Assembly: GCA_964019695.1 (NCBI GenBank)
Contig: OZ026526.1
Span: forward strand, 9,815,254-9,879,253
Reading direction: 5' to 3'
DNA length: 64,000 bases
Source of the DNA: Loripinus fragilis
Lineage: Eukaryota > Mollusca > Bivalvia > Lucinida > Lucinidae
Made by a program: the position numbers and the translations under genes. Numbering within the stretch: position 1 is the first letter of the stretch; every line of letters starts with the position of its first letter. A model generated the notes under the pieces. That model made no database searches. It saw only the letters and a list, made by a program, of their open reading frames with translations, and was not told where the DNA came from. Shown one piece after another: positions 52,303 through 64,000 of this stretch.

Positions 52303-52449
52303 GGTGTATGAATGATGCCTAGAAAAATGCAATATTCAGGCATCAGTTCAGTCATATCTCCGTTGATACTTCTGACCATATATCAAATCCTGAAAATTGT
52401 TTTGTTTTTTTTATTCTCTACACTTTCTTTTTTCAAGACACACATCAAG

Positions 52450-52755
52450 TGCGGATCCAGAGGGGGGGCAGGGGGTCCGGACCCCACCCCCCTGGAAAAT
52501 CACAAGTTATATGGGTTTCTATAGGGAATAAGCAATTGGACCCCCCTGGAAAAAGATGGACCCCTCCTAGAAAAGGTTGGACCCCCTCTGGAACCTTGAA
52601 AAATGATAGTTTTCTTTGAATTTAACCTTTTGACTTATTATATGTAAAATAAGCTGAGGACTTAAAGAGAGAAAGAAAAAAAAAACGTTGCCAGAGCTTT
52701 TTTTGTCAGATTGACCTGGACCACTCTGACGAAAATTTCTGGATCCGCGCATGCA
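52450..52755. mobile_element. GGATCC-ended MITE copy
   Basis: Starts GTGCGGATCCAGAGGGG, ends AAATTTCTGGATCCGCGCAT; contains repeated GGACCCCCCTGGAAAA. Confidence 0.75.
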
Positions 52756-52827
52756 CATTTTGAGATCACAACTGGCACCATACGCTTTATGTGTTTATTG
52801 CTATGCACATGTGCATGAGCATGTGAT

Positions 52828-53340
52828 GACACTTCTGACAGCATTGTAGTACGGATGGTACCCAGCATGAGCGCAACTACCTAGACATCCCTGCTCAAAT
52901 GCATGGGTCATCCATCCAGCCACTAACCGATCTCTCCGTTGCTTAACTTCGCAAGAGTTAGCTTCTACAGTGATGCTAACCCTAACTACGCATCACTGTA
53001 AAACTAGCTTATACAGCGAGGCTGTATATGTGTCGTAAATACCTGTGGCACCCGTTGCCACCACACCACTCCCTCGTTTTTTATCGTTTAAAGAACCAGA
53101 GTTATGTCATACAACACTTCTGACACCATTGTAGTACTGATGGTACCCAGCATGAGCCCAACTACCTAGTCGCCCCTGCTCTAAGATCGGATCACCCATC
53201 CAGCTACTGACTGAGCTCTCTGTTGCTTAACTTTGCAGCATTTCCAGACACACTACGCATCACTGTAAAAGCTAGCCCATAAAGCGAGACTGTATATGTG
53301 TCATATGTATGGGGCACACATTGCCACCACACCCATTACA
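52828..53340 (-). repeat. Tandem pair of 5S rRNA-like SINE units
   Basis: On the minus strand the first unit reads GAAGTTAAGCAACGGAGAGA, TCGGTTAGTGGCTGGATGG and ATGACC, closely like the 3' half of 5S rRNA (internal control region onward). The second unit, about 285 bp away, reads AAGTTAAGCAACAGAGAGCT and AGCTGGATGGGTGATCC. Both continue with TGGGTACCAT and CACAGG/GTGCC-type tails. Degenerate, so not functional 5S genes. Confidence 0.6.
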
Positions 53341-53344
53341 TCAC

Positions 53345-53815
53345 ATTGCAAAATGTCTTAATGGATAAAAGTATATATAAACATGCTATATACTGTAAGC
53401 AGAATGTAGACTCTTCCCTACACGTGTTTAAAGTATAAACACCACATGTTTAGAATATAAACATTAAAGGACTGAAAGGGTGTTTATAACACACACACCA
53501 CTTTATCAGTGCAAAGATACATGCATTATACAGGGGCAAAATAGCAAAGTAAACCTCTCCACTTAATGCACTATGCCATATATATGACAAAAACCATGCA
53601 AACAATGTTTTTTGCAAAATTTAAAAAAACAATTGACCGCGAAAACAATGTGGTTGCATCACCTGTCAAGGTTAGATATATCATGCAAATGTAATAGGCG
53701 CATTACGTAAATCAAAACCCGGATGTGCGAAAAAAATGTATACGCCGAGGCCGGCCTTGCGCATCACGGCCTCCGTTGTCAGCCAGCACTTAAACCCAAT
53801 CCATGTTCATGTACG
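53345..53815. other. Intergenic, unassigned
   Basis: No recognised repeat or gene. Confidence 0.45.
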
Positions 53816-53817
53816 TG

Positions 53818-54018
53818 CACAGATCCAGAGTGGGGACAGTGGGTCCGGATCCCCCCATCTGAAAAATCACAAACTATAGACTTTCTTAGCAATACTGGTC
53901 CGGATTCACTGGAAAATCACAAAGCTACCAAGCCATTTAAAAAGGCGTTTCGCTGGCGGGACGATGATGGCCCGCTTTTAGTGATATTTGGATCCTCAAC
54001 ATTCCGGATCCGCGCATG
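53818..54018. mobile_element. GGATCC-ended MITE copy
   Basis: ACAGATCCAGAGTGGGGAC at one end, ATTCCGGATCCGCGCATG at the other; CGTTTCGCTGGCGGGACGA inside. Confidence 0.75.
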
Positions 54019-54019
54019 A

Positions 54020-55010
54020 TGTACATGGTTATTTAGCCATGTGCACCAACGTATTGTGTATTATTTTTAGCACAAAATTCAGAAAGTATAGAAGCAAAGC
54101 TCAAAACATGAAAGGCAGTCTGAGAATTCGACAGTTTGTAAAACATGTAACGATATGCTGGTTTCCTGTAATTGCACTGTATAAAAGTAGGTATCCACCA
54201 TACATGTATATCCACCTTATGTAACTATCCAGTACAATGTGCACAGCAAGTCTTATCATCCTAAACATGTTTCGTTTCGACCTCTTAATCATTCCTGTGT
54301 TGAGAGTGTCTGTTCACTCAAGGGATGCGAGAAAACACAACAAAACACGTAATTAATTTTAAATAATGCGAAAACTTCATCATAATTTGTCACATCATGA
54401 ATCGGTAATGACATGCAACTGACAGTATGTAGTAGCAGTTAATCGAAATTGATAACGATATACAAAGTGTCTAACATGAAATCTTATTGCGAAGGACCAC
54501 GATCACCAAAACAGGCACCTATAACGTTTCTGCTTGGAACATCGCTTCATTTTCAGGATCGGTCAGATTAGTGTTTTTTAATTGTTTAGGTACTTTCTGT
54601 ACCTTCGAAAAGATTTTTTACCATTTTATTTCGCATCTTTTTGTTTTCATAAGCAAGAGGGCTGTTAAACAAGTGACGTGTGAGATTGTGGTGAGACACG
54701 CTGAGAATAGAATTCAAAATTTAAAAATCATCCAAACTATAAAGCCTTAACTCCCGATCCTACTCCTAATCCTTAGACGTATGTATCCGAAATTACAATG
54801 TCTCCTAAAAGTTTAGTACTATCTCAATTAAGTATGTAGAGTGTTTAGGATACGAAACAAAAAGTTTCAAGCTTCTTAAAATCAAATATGTTTCATGTAT
54901 TCTGAAGATCACAACGACATCTTTGACCATATGTACTGCACCGAGTCTGGCAGTTTTAACATTTAAAAAAATGTCGTCAAGTTGAAATATCAATACTTAA
55001 CTTTAAGGTG
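54020..55010. other. Intergenic, unassigned
   Basis: Short chance frames only; no codon pattern or domain. Confidence 0.45.
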
Positions 55011-55012
55011 AC

Positions 55013-55170
55013 CAGCGTGGTGTAGTAGATAAACCACTCGCCTTGTACTCAGAGGTTCTGAGTTCGATCCTTGGCTCTTCCAGTCTGATGTGAGACTCTA
55101 ATCCTTTGCCCCGTCTCCATATGACCTTAGCTGTTGGTGGGACGTTAAACGCAAGTATACTCACATAACT
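55013..55170 (+). repeat. Second type of tRNA-headed SINE
   Basis: Head GACCAGCGTGGTGTAGTAGA (A box), GAGTTCGATCCTTGG (B box), tail GTTGGTGGGACGTTAAACGC. The GGGACGT(T)AAA tail is shared in part with the other SINE family, suggesting a common 3' domain. Confidence 0.75.
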
Positions 55171-55743
55171 TTAATATGGTACCTTTAATTTTGGGTCCCT
55201 GATTACCAGCTTGACAAGCAACTGATTATGCTAATTAAAGGCAATTTCCATACTACCCAAGTGGCTGAAAACCGCCGTACTATTTACTGATCCACCCTCC
55301 TTCATATGTACTACTTCCCAAGAAAACCTAAAAGGAGTTCTAGCGATAAGGCGTATTTTTTCCCTAGATGACATGATTACAAAACCTAAATTTTCAAATT
55401 GCCCTAATGTTTTTAAAATTGGTCTGTTTCGGTAGTAAAATATGCATAGAAAGCATCAAAATAGGTTTCAAAGCGATTCATTATTTGCAAAGCCGTGAAA
55501 CTTGCGCCTTCTACTCCCACCCCTCGTTTTACGTCTTTAGACTGGGTGCTGTTTAGACGAGAGTTTTAGTAAATCCTTAGCAGGTTTTCAAAAAGTAAAA
55601 GTGCTAAAATATTAATGATATAAGTGCCCTTCATTTCCAAAACTTTGCGGTATTCCTTCTGCGCATGCGTACGAAATATACTTAAAATTGTGACGTTTGT
55701 CATTGAAAAGACGAAACTGGCGTCTTTCAGTTTGTTTTTAGAT

Positions 55744-55845
55744 GCTTTCCCCCCCTAGACCCAAGATGCCCTTTGGACAATTAATTGTCGCTATACAAAT
55801 ATATAACATATGTAAAGGGCGTCTTGGGTCTAGGGGGGAAAGGGG
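55744..55845. repeat. Palindromic element
   Basis: TTTCCCCCCCTAGACCCAAG / CTTGGGTCTAGGGGGGAAAG around TATACAAATATATAACATAT. Confidence 0.85.
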
Positions 55846-56374
55846 GTGTATAAGCGAAAAAAGACATCAAATATCTGCAAAAAAATAGACCACTTTGCAA
55901 GATGGTCGTTTTTTTTGTACATCAACTGTATAGATAGTTTTACTGTACATAGCTGATAGGACGATTGTTTACCCTTGTTCAACGGTCTGGTTCCCATGTA
56001 GGTTACTGAATAACAAGCACAGTTGATGATCGAAATGAATTATCATTCAATAAGAAGTAGAGTTATTACAAGCATTTAGGAAACCCCCTTTTAAATATAC
56101 AAATTCGGGGGCGATGTTGCATCGACGGCTCGTCTATATATATTTGTTGAATGTGACTAGTTTCTCCAGTCGTTATTTCAACAAAATAAAACGAACGTCT
56201 CGTTTAGGGAGATTGCTCGCTTTATCGCTAGAAATTCTTAGTCAGTGCGTCACGGACCAGCCTGAATTTAACTAGCTACTGATTATGCTATTTAATGGTC
56301 ATTTTCATACTTTACCGCCGTATTCTTTACTGATCGACCCTCCTTCATAATATGTACCACTTCGCAATAAAATC

Positions 56375-56895
56375 TAAAATTAGTTGCATGCGAATAACAA
56401 TGGCACAGACCAGCCTGGGCATCCGCGCAGTCTGGTCAGCGCCTTTGTTATTCACTTTCTTGTTAGTATGATAGCTACATGCAAACTATCCACATGCCAA
56501 TTGACAGTATTTTTGCAAGTCTCTGTGGCTGAGCAGGCTGGTTTGAGTCTTACCTTGTCGCTAACGCGAAGACAGGTTTGCTCGTGGGATGTCCATATGT
56601 TATCAGCACTACACAATAGGTCGCATTATGTGTCTGTGCACTTGTATGTACGATAACGCTGATTAGGCTGTCCAGTTGTCGCATAAGTGAACTGTACGAA
56701 AAGGTCGCCATAAAGAAGCCTTTTTGCAATCAATTTTGCGACTAGGAAAGTGCAATATAATAAAATATTTTCTTCGCTGTAGATTCGGTTGTCAGCCTCT
56801 GTGAGCAACATGCGAACAACAAAGGCACAAACCAGCATGCACATCCGCGCAATCTGATTAACGTCTTTGTTATCATAATATTTTTTTCTAAATGC
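56375..56895. repeat. Degenerate inverted repeat
   Basis: Two copies (56385-56470, 56804-56890) of a GCGAAYAACAA...CATCCGCGCA...TTTGTTAT unit similar to 2110-2170. No gene. Confidence 0.45.
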
Positions 56896-57394
56896 ATATT
56901 CTTTCATTCCTAGCTATCTACAGTCTCATTTTAGTCTCACGCCGAGGCCCTGATTGGTTCACGTAAAAACTCACAAGGTCTTTTGTTTAACCCTTTTTCA
57001 TTCTTGGTACCGGTAAACAGCTACTTTGGCAAACAGTAGAGACCAAGATGAAATGCTGCATACGGCTTGGTTTGCACTGCTTGCTAAGATTAAAAACAAA
57101 ATACATCATTTTATGGAATTTTTTACCGGCGACCACTTAAAATATCAATTGAACACTTCTATACTCATTGTATGAATATAATTGAGCCGCGACATGAGAT
57201 TTCCAACAATGTGGTATGTGCAACCAGAAAATCACTTGGTTGAGGAATTAGACACTGGTTGCTTTTTTTAAAATTATCTTTTTCACTCCAAGTCGAGTAA
57301 GTGTTTTGTGTCTCTTCCCCACTGCGTCGTGGGCTGGTCTGTAAAGTGTGGTTGTGTGACATTTCCTGGTCATAATCACTTACGTTTGGGCAAA

Positions 57395-58690
57395 AAAATT
57401 GAAGACAACTGAAATCTACCTTTTGAAGGAATTTGAGCATAACGTTGACAGGACTCTAATGAAAATGGCTCGACCTTAGCTAGTGGAAAAAAACAACAAC
57501 TCGACTCAATCTGTGGAAGAAAATGAAAACAACAGAACTTCAGCCTCAGGAGAAAATTGAAAACAACTTTACTATAGATAGCTTTAAAAGTAAAAGACAA
57601 CTGAACTCTGTATAAGGAATATAATGGAACACTACTGGACTCTTAGGCTGTCCAGTTGTCGCAAAAGAAGATTGATGTCAACTTGACTATAGTTTTAGAA
57701 AAAATATTGAAGACAACTGAACTCTATTTTCAGAAAAAAATGAAGATAACTGAACTCTAGCTTTGGACGAAAATCGAAGACAACTCAACTCTAGCTCTTC
57801 AAGGAAATTGAAGACAAATGATAAAGATAGAAATTGAAGATAACTAAACTCTAGCTTTGAAAGAAAATTTAAGAAAACTGACCTCTTCTTATGGAAGTAA
57901 ATTAAAGATAACTGACCTCATACTATGAAAGTAAATTGAAGATAACTCAGCTCTTACATTGAAAGTAATTATAAATATCTGACCTCTTACTAAAGAAGAC
58001 AATTGAAAATAAATGAACTCTTTTGACGATAATTGAGTTCTAGCCATGAAAGTAAATTGAAGATAACTGGACTTCCTTTGGGGATCATTATTGTTATGTA
58101 TGTTTCGTGTTTGTCATGCTTTCTTGTCTGTTCATTGTAGCCTTGTGGTCACCTGCTGGGAAAGGGCTGACCTCTTGGCTCTCTTGTATGTGATGTTTTA
58201 TTGTGTTTTTGTCACTTTCCAATGTGGTGTCCTGGGTCAGGTGTGGTGCGAGATTGTACCGATTCCTGGTCTTTGCATTCTTTCTTACTTTACTATCCAA
58301 GTAAATTGAGAATAACTGACCTCTTAATATGGATGAAAATTGAAGGTAACTGGTTCTTGATATGGATGAGAATTGAAAATAATTGACCTCTCACTTTGGA
58401 CGTAAATGAAGGTATCATGCATCTTACTATGGAAGTAAATTAAAGATAACTGAGCTCTTACTATAGAAGAAAATTGAAGATAACTGACCTTTTACTATGA
58501 AAGTAAATTAAAGATAACTGACCTCTTACTATAGAAATAAACTGAAGATAATTTAGTCTAGCTACGACAGTTAATGGAAGATACTGATCTCTTACTGTGG
58601 ATGTACATTGAAGATAACTGCGTTCTCTCAATGAAAAAAACATTTTAAAATAGCTAAACCTAATTTTTGCATGAAAATTGTACAACCCAA
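57395..58690 (+). repeat. Degenerate about 32-bp minisatellite
   Basis: Dozens of imperfect units of the form AAATTGAAGATAACTGACCT then CTTACTATGGAAGT, interrupted at 58085-58298 by a retroelement tail. It resumes at 59160-59400 after a 0.5 kb gap. Confidence 0.85.
58085..58298 (+). mobile_element. Truncated retroelement tail (family 1) within the minisatellite
   Basis: GTGGTCACCTGCTGGGAAAG, CTGACCTCTTGGCTCTC, TCCTGGGTCAGGTGTGG and a final TTCTTACTTTA match the 3' end of the 62 kb element. Confidence 0.8.
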
Positions 58691-59159
58691 TATTGAATAA
58701 TTGTTTCTAAATATCAATAGACAGACAGAATATGAAAACAATGGTCACAGGTCGGTTCAGCCAGGGGTCGTTTCAGACATAGAGTTGTTTTGGCGGTGGG
58801 TGGTTTCAGCGGGTTTATCATTATTTGAGCCTAGGTCATATTGGTCTAATTTTAGGGTGGATTGTTTCCGCCTATAATGGTGGGTCGTCTAAGCCCGATA
58901 ATCTACCCCCACACACAATTTTTTTCTCAATATAAATGAGACATACTGATACATGTAAGTTCTCTTATACTAGCCTGTGCAGCCAAAACATCATATTTAA
59001 AGCCTTGATGGGTGAATAAAACTGGTCCCAGCGCGAGCGCTACATATACCTTATGGCAGGCGACGGGAAGGGAAGCGGGACGCACTGTGCCGACGTTATA
59101 TCTGAACATGGTATTATGATAAGCCCTCGTTAAACTGTTAAATTATGCAATCTGTTACA

Positions 59160-59400
59160 AACCTTACCACTACAGCTTCAGAAGAAAAATAAAGACAGTG
59201 AACTCTCGCTGAATAGTGAAAGAAAATCGAAGACATCTAAACTCGGCTCTAAATGAAAATTGAAGACAACTGAGCTCTAACTTTGAAATAAAATTAAGAT
59301 AGAAGGTAACTCCAGGTTTGAAAGAATATAAAAGAAAACTGAAATCTTGCTTTAGAAGAAAAATGAAGATCCAATTAACTAAAGCCTAGCTTAAAAGCTG
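59160..59400 (+). repeat. Minisatellite remnant
   Basis: Further AAATTGAAGACAACTGAGCT-type units. Confidence 0.7.
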
Positions 59401-59879
59401 TAGAACAAAGTATTGAATTCTTGTTTCTAAGGTAGCGAGTTAAAAATAGATCATGGAAAAAATCGAAACCACAATTTAATAAAATTTAGTTGTTTCATTT
59501 GGTTTGCTACTTTAAAATTTGATGTTTTTTCTCAGTTTCCTCTGTGGCAAGTACCACAAGCATGTACTGTGACACATTGAAAAAAATATTGTGTGTCAAG
59601 AATAGTTCCAACAGCCTATGTCATCTCAAGAAGTCTATGCACTGATTGCTTAGTTTTCAGAAAAAAAAATAATGCAATTTAGACAGTGTTACTACCATGC
59701 ATGCATTACCAGCTTAGCCAAAGCATATTTCATAAAATTAGAAGTCAGTGATATAGGTGTCATGTAAATATAAACAATTTGTCATATAGTGACAAGTATT
59801 TTAATACCGGTTGGCAGTTTGAGACGTTAAAAAGAAGAAAGCCAATGGACATGATACTTATAAACTTTAAAAGCATATA

Positions 59880-60266
59880 TACGTTCAAAAATAGTGAGTA
59901 TTGTTAGGGAAGGCCAGCTTAATATATTCCTTGTTATAATTATGAGACAAGTATCAGAAAAAAATCCAAAAATGCACACCATTCAAAAAATATAAAATTT
60001 ATGCTACAGGTCTAATATAATCAGAAAAAAATTGGAAAAGTGTTTTAAAAAAGTAAATAGTTTTTATTCATGCTCCAGGAAACTTTAATTCTATAACGTT
60101 TTATAATGAGTAGAAGAAAAAAACAAAGTATCCAAAACTACATATCATTTATAAAAAAATATTTTTTCTAGGTCTCCTTGACTCTATATTTTTTTTATCA
60201 TAGTAAAAAGCAGACAAACTATCTGAAATTTAAATATAAAATAATAGGTCTATTAAATTGACTATA
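59880..60266 (+). repeat. AT-rich tandem repeat, about 100-120 bp unit
   Basis: Units contain AGGTCTCCTTGACTCTATAT and AAATATCCAAAAATGCA. They continue beyond a mariner MITE at 61255-61450 and reappear at 63780-64000. Confidence 0.75.
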
Positions 60267-61254
60267 TACGAGGGCTGTCCCAGTAAATCGTGGACTTTTG
60301 TTATATCACAAGACTGTGTTATAGGAATTGTATAAAAATTGTGTGATGCGTTTATATACATAAAAGAAACATTTTGTACAAATTTGGGTTGAATCACAGC
60401 TTAGATAACAAAGTTATGGAACTTTACTTGAAGGTATATCGGCGTGACCGGCGCATGTCACTTATCATTTTGCTATATTTTCAGAGAGGGGTGGTCAAAT
60501 TTTTACCTATACTCTCTTTATATAAGCTTAAATGGTATCAAATATTGGCATACATTTGTTGAGGAAGCCTTCCTGGTTCATGTAATGACTACATATATTG
60601 TTTAGGTATATTTAGCATTCAAACAAGCGTGATCTGTTAGATTTCATACGATACAACATATTTAACACTAAAAAACTGACAGCAAAATAGCATGTGTTCA
60701 ATTAAAATGGCGAAAAAGAATTTGTTTCTGTAGGTTTACTAAACTAATTTTGCAAGAAAAACGTTAAACAATGCAAGGGACTATTTGCCAGTTACCAAAC
60801 ATGAAAGAACGTGATTGAATGTCTTTAATCATCAAAAAAATATTGAAAGCCTAATTTTTGCGCCGCATTGTTCTTAAAACGTTAGTATTTTCTAATAAAA
60901 TAAATGTAGAAGGTATGATTAATCTCCTATATGGCAGGAAACGTTTCAAATTTTCAAAAGTAGACCTGGAACAGTCAATAATTCAAGTGGTAATGCATTT
61001 CATGAAATACAACTGCGAAATATAATTTAATGTAAAGTAATATTTAGGCTAGATGAATAACATTACAAAAAAATCGACGTCCATCGGGGTCTCCAACCCC
61101 TCTATAATTTTATTATCTAGACTGTGATTCCATCCATATTTGTACAAAATGTTACCTAGATGTATATCAACACATGATAGAAAATTCACAGGATTCCTGA
61201 TACACAGTCTCGTGTTATAACAAAAGTCCACGATTTACTGGGACAACCCTCGTA
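60267..61254. mobile_element. Non-autonomous mariner-type element
   Basis: TIRs TACGAGGGCTGTCCCAGTAA / TTACTGGGACAACCCTCGTA are flanked by TA. The similarity extends about 150 bp inward (CATTTTGTACAAATTTGGGT / CCATATTTGTACAAAATGTT). TACGAGGG is a common mariner terminus. It sits inside one unit of the AT-rich tandem repeat. No transposase frame. Confidence 0.85.
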
Positions 61255-62029
61255 TATATATCTTTATACACTCATAGTAAAAATCAGACAAAATATCCTA
61301 GAATGCATATTTAAAACAATAAACATGCCAGAGGTCTCTTTGACTCTATTTCATGTTTTTGAAGATGAAAAATGCAAACAAAATATTCGAAAATGCAACG
61401 TCATTTGAAAAATAAAAATATATATGCTAGGTCTCTTTGACCCGAGCCCTATCTAGGCGAAAAATTTGATTAATTCGTTCCTGCAGAAGTAGTAATATAA
61501 CTTTTCATTATTCCACAGAAAAAAAAATCCAAATATTGCTCAACGACAGACGACTCCTTGTATGAAAACAAGGATGCAAGAAGAACTCGCAGGTTCCTTG
61601 ACTTAATTGATCTAACAATATTTAGAAAATGAATATCTCTGTGTACAGGTGAAAACCTTGAGGGTAGGCAGCTATGACCATCCTTTATATTAATACAGTT
61701 CTAATTAAAGATAAATCACCCTTTATATTTATAAAGGTCTAATTAAAGATAATACTATTTCTTTCTATCTTTACACTATAGTATTAGCTCAATTTTAAAC
61801 GGTTCTTGTTGAATAAAATGTCCCAATTATTCAGTAACATACAAAATTGAGGCTAAAATATTACAACTACCCAATATATAGAGGATCTTACATGAGTGCT
61901 CGTTTTTAATGAATTTATCAAACGGGTTGGCGAAAAGAGATAAAATGCGAGGCTTCAATAGAGAAGGCTCTCCTTACCTTGCATGTAACCACAGAAGCCC
62001 ATTTTTTACTTCGTAAAAAAAACCCCTAA

Positions 62030-63485
62030 AAAGTAACATGTATGGTCTCGCAAAATGTATGTGATGCGCTGACCTTTTGGTTAGACAACATTTTTATTCA
62101 GTTTGGCACCAAGCTGTATAGACAAGTAGTTGGGATTCCTATGGGTTGCCAATTTATTCCTGTTTTGTTATGAGAGGGACTTTATGATGGCTCTTGCTGA
62201 TGATAAGCAGGCTGATATTATTGATGCTTTTAACACAACATCCAGATATTTGGACGATATTTTGAACATTAACAATGTTTATTTTGACAATATGGTAAGT
62301 CAAATATACCCTTCAGAGCTCCAACTTAATAAACCCAATACCTCTGATACCAAAGCCGCTTTTTTGGACTTGCATTTATCAATTTCTAATGATATTGTTT
62401 CTACCAAAATTTATGATAAACGTGACGATTTTGATTTTGAAATCGTCAATTTCCCATTTTAAGATGGTGATATTCCTCGCTCTACATCTTATGAAGTTTA
62501 TATCTCTCAACTCATTCGTTTTGCTAGAGCATCTAGCCATGACTTGCTAACTTCAACACTTGCAATAAATTGCTAACTCAGAAACATCTTAAACAAGGTT
62601 ATCTGTATCATAAACTTCGCAAAACCTTTTCTAAATTTGTTAGACGATACTATGATTTGATATCTAAATTTCAAAATGGACCTAAATCTCTCTTGCGCCA
62701 AGGACTTTCCGAGCCTGAATTCTATGGTGAATTTGTGAATAAATTGAAGAAGATTGTTGGCTCTTATAATTTTTCAGCGCAGTTCACTAGAATAATTTCT
62801 CATTATAAAAAGATTGGCTATAATATTAATGTATTGCAACAGACTGCATGCCTGGTGGTCAACCCAATCACGGTTGACAACTTTGCTTTCCTTTTTAATT
62901 GCAAGCCAATGAGTTGGACTTCAGACTCTATGATGGTTCCGACTTAAGACTTATCTATTGATGAAATGGTAGGGGCCTGATGCTTTGGCTGTTTGTCGGG
63001 CCACTGGGGTTTACCTTTTGGATTTCATTTGCTCCTGTAGTCCAGTTCTATTTATTGTTGAGTCCTTATCTTTGCTTTATCTCCATTTTATACCTTGATT
63101 TATATGTTCTAGGAGAGGATGCATTGACAAGTTAGGGGCCTTTCATGCAAACCAAACAGCTATGTGTCTTCATCCACATCTGAACTAAGGATGAGGTTGG
63201 TGCACCGTTAAACTGGTTTAAGCCCTCCAGTGAAATATTTTACTGACCGTTCCAGGCGGTACTTCTTTTGTGGATCTTTTATGTTTTTTCTGTCTTGTGT
63301 TTGCAATGCATTGTACGTGTCTGTTTATATGTGCTTTGTGGACACCTCCTGGGAGAGGGCTGACCTCTTGGCTCTCGTTTGTGGTGTCTAATTGTGAGTT
63401 TGCTACTTTCCCATTGGTATCCTGGGTCAGGTGTGGTACTTGATTGTATCGATTCCTGATCTTTGCACCCTTGCTTACTTTAAAT
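62030..63485 (+). pseudogene. Broken reverse-transcriptase retroelement
   Basis: Fragments of a reverse transcriptase: VVGIPMG, then a small deletion and frameshift, NLFLFCYERDFMMAL, and the catalytic TSRYLDDILNINN (Y-x-D-D). Next come AAFLDLHLSIS and KIYDKRDDFDFEIVNFP, then a stop at about 62461. After a frame change there is a C-terminal part ([50 protein letters not shown]) ending at 62947. A 530-bp 3' region ends TTGCTTACTTTAAA. The GIPMG and YLDD arrangement resembles Penelope-like elements, but the family is tentative. No endonuclease is seen. Not functional. Confidence 0.75.
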
Positions 63486-63489
63486 GATA

Positions 63490-64000
63490 GTTTAGTAAAA
63501 GGCTATTAGGATGAAACTTGTTTTTCTATCTGCAACTATCCATCACTTAAAACCAGGTTTACTGCAGAAATCGGCCATCCCTCAAGTCATTTTCTATGAA
63601 TTGATTCAACTGCCATTTCTGCAATTCTTATACAATATATGAATGATAAATAATAAATTCATCAAATTTCCTTACTTAAAAAAATATCCGACTTTAAATA
63701 GCTTGATCATATATTGGTCCTAACTTTTTAAAAACAGTGCATGTAGCTTGTTTTTAACAAGGTAAAATCATACAAAATATAAAAATATGCACTTTAAATT
63801 TAAAAATAAAAATATATTCTAGATGAATTTATTCATTTTTATAAATATATGAAAAAAATCAAGACAAAAAATCCAAAAATGCATACCATTGTAAAAATAT
63901 ATACGTTTCAGGTCTTGTTCACTTATTCAAAACATATAGATATTTTCTTGGTCACCTTGACTCTATATCTTTATATAATGAGAAGAAGAATAAACAAAAT
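63490..64000. other. Window end: unassigned then AT-rich repeat
   Basis: 63490-63775 unassigned. From about 63780 the AT-rich tandem units return (CCAAAAATGCATACCATT, GGTCACCTTGACTCTATA). Confidence 0.6.

Noticed and set aside
53723..54019. 98-codon plus-strand frame with several Cys
   Set aside because: It overlaps a GGATCC-ended MITE and has no recognisable domain; Cys codons are not in a module pattern.
56384..56907. Overlapping opposite-strand frames near 56.4-56.9 kb
   Set aside because: They coincide with an inverted-repeat pair and show no domain or splice logic.

Overview
The window is animal nuclear DNA: AT-rich, intron-dense and packed with short non-autonomous repeats. The repeats point to a bivalve mollusc, probably a heterodont clam-type genome. 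They include a pearl-like tandem element with an ACGG microsatellite, tRNA- and 5S-headed SINE-like repeats, many palindromic MITEs, and 5'-truncated retroelement tails. Species cannot be fixed from the sequence alone. There is no sign of prokaryotic, viral or organellar gene organisation.

One real gene dominates. It is on the minus strand, starts at about 51,865 and runs leftward out of the window at its 3' end (last exon seen 987-1,088). I could place 25 coding exons by matching AG/GT splice borders, codon phase and domain homology. They total about 3.18 kb (about 1,060 residues) spread over about 51 kb. All exon junctions but one agree in phase. The order of domains is: signal peptide; a GON domain (exons 1-4), the module known from the C-terminus of GON-1/ADAMTS9/ADAMTS20; a WSC domain (exons 5-6); an EGF-like domain (exons 7-8); a Cys-rich block resembling the PCSK9 C-terminal repeat (exons 9-11); a second EGF-like module (exon 12); a fibronectin type II module (exons 13-14); a LamG-like jelly-roll (exons 14-18); and glycine-rich repeat exons that continue past the edge (exons 20-25). 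The product is a secreted or cell-surface mosaic protein of unknown function, with several presumed carbohydrate- or matrix-binding modules.

This gene shows repeated small exon duplications: a WSC second-half exon copied about 12 times in intron 6, a WSC first-half exon copied 4 more times in intron 4, an in-frame FN2 half-exon duplication with its own acceptor, a duplicated LamG exon end, and a decayed Gly-rich exon copy. Some copies keep splice signals and symmetric phase and might be spliced in.

The introns and the region upstream of 52 kb hold no other recognisable gene. They contain a 2.1 kb pearl/Helentron-like array (8.0-10.1 kb), a degenerate Tc1 element (24.5-25.2 kb), a 2.7 kb foldback element with about 0.8 kb arms (41.9-44.6 kb), a 1.1 kb terminal-inverted-repeat element enclosing two tRNA-like sequences (49.2-50.3 kb), 5S-like repeats (52.8-53.3 kb), an approximately 32-bp minisatellite (57.4-59.4 kb), a mariner-type MITE (60.3-61.3 kb), and a broken reverse-transcriptase element (62.0-63.5 kb) with truncated relatives elsewhere.
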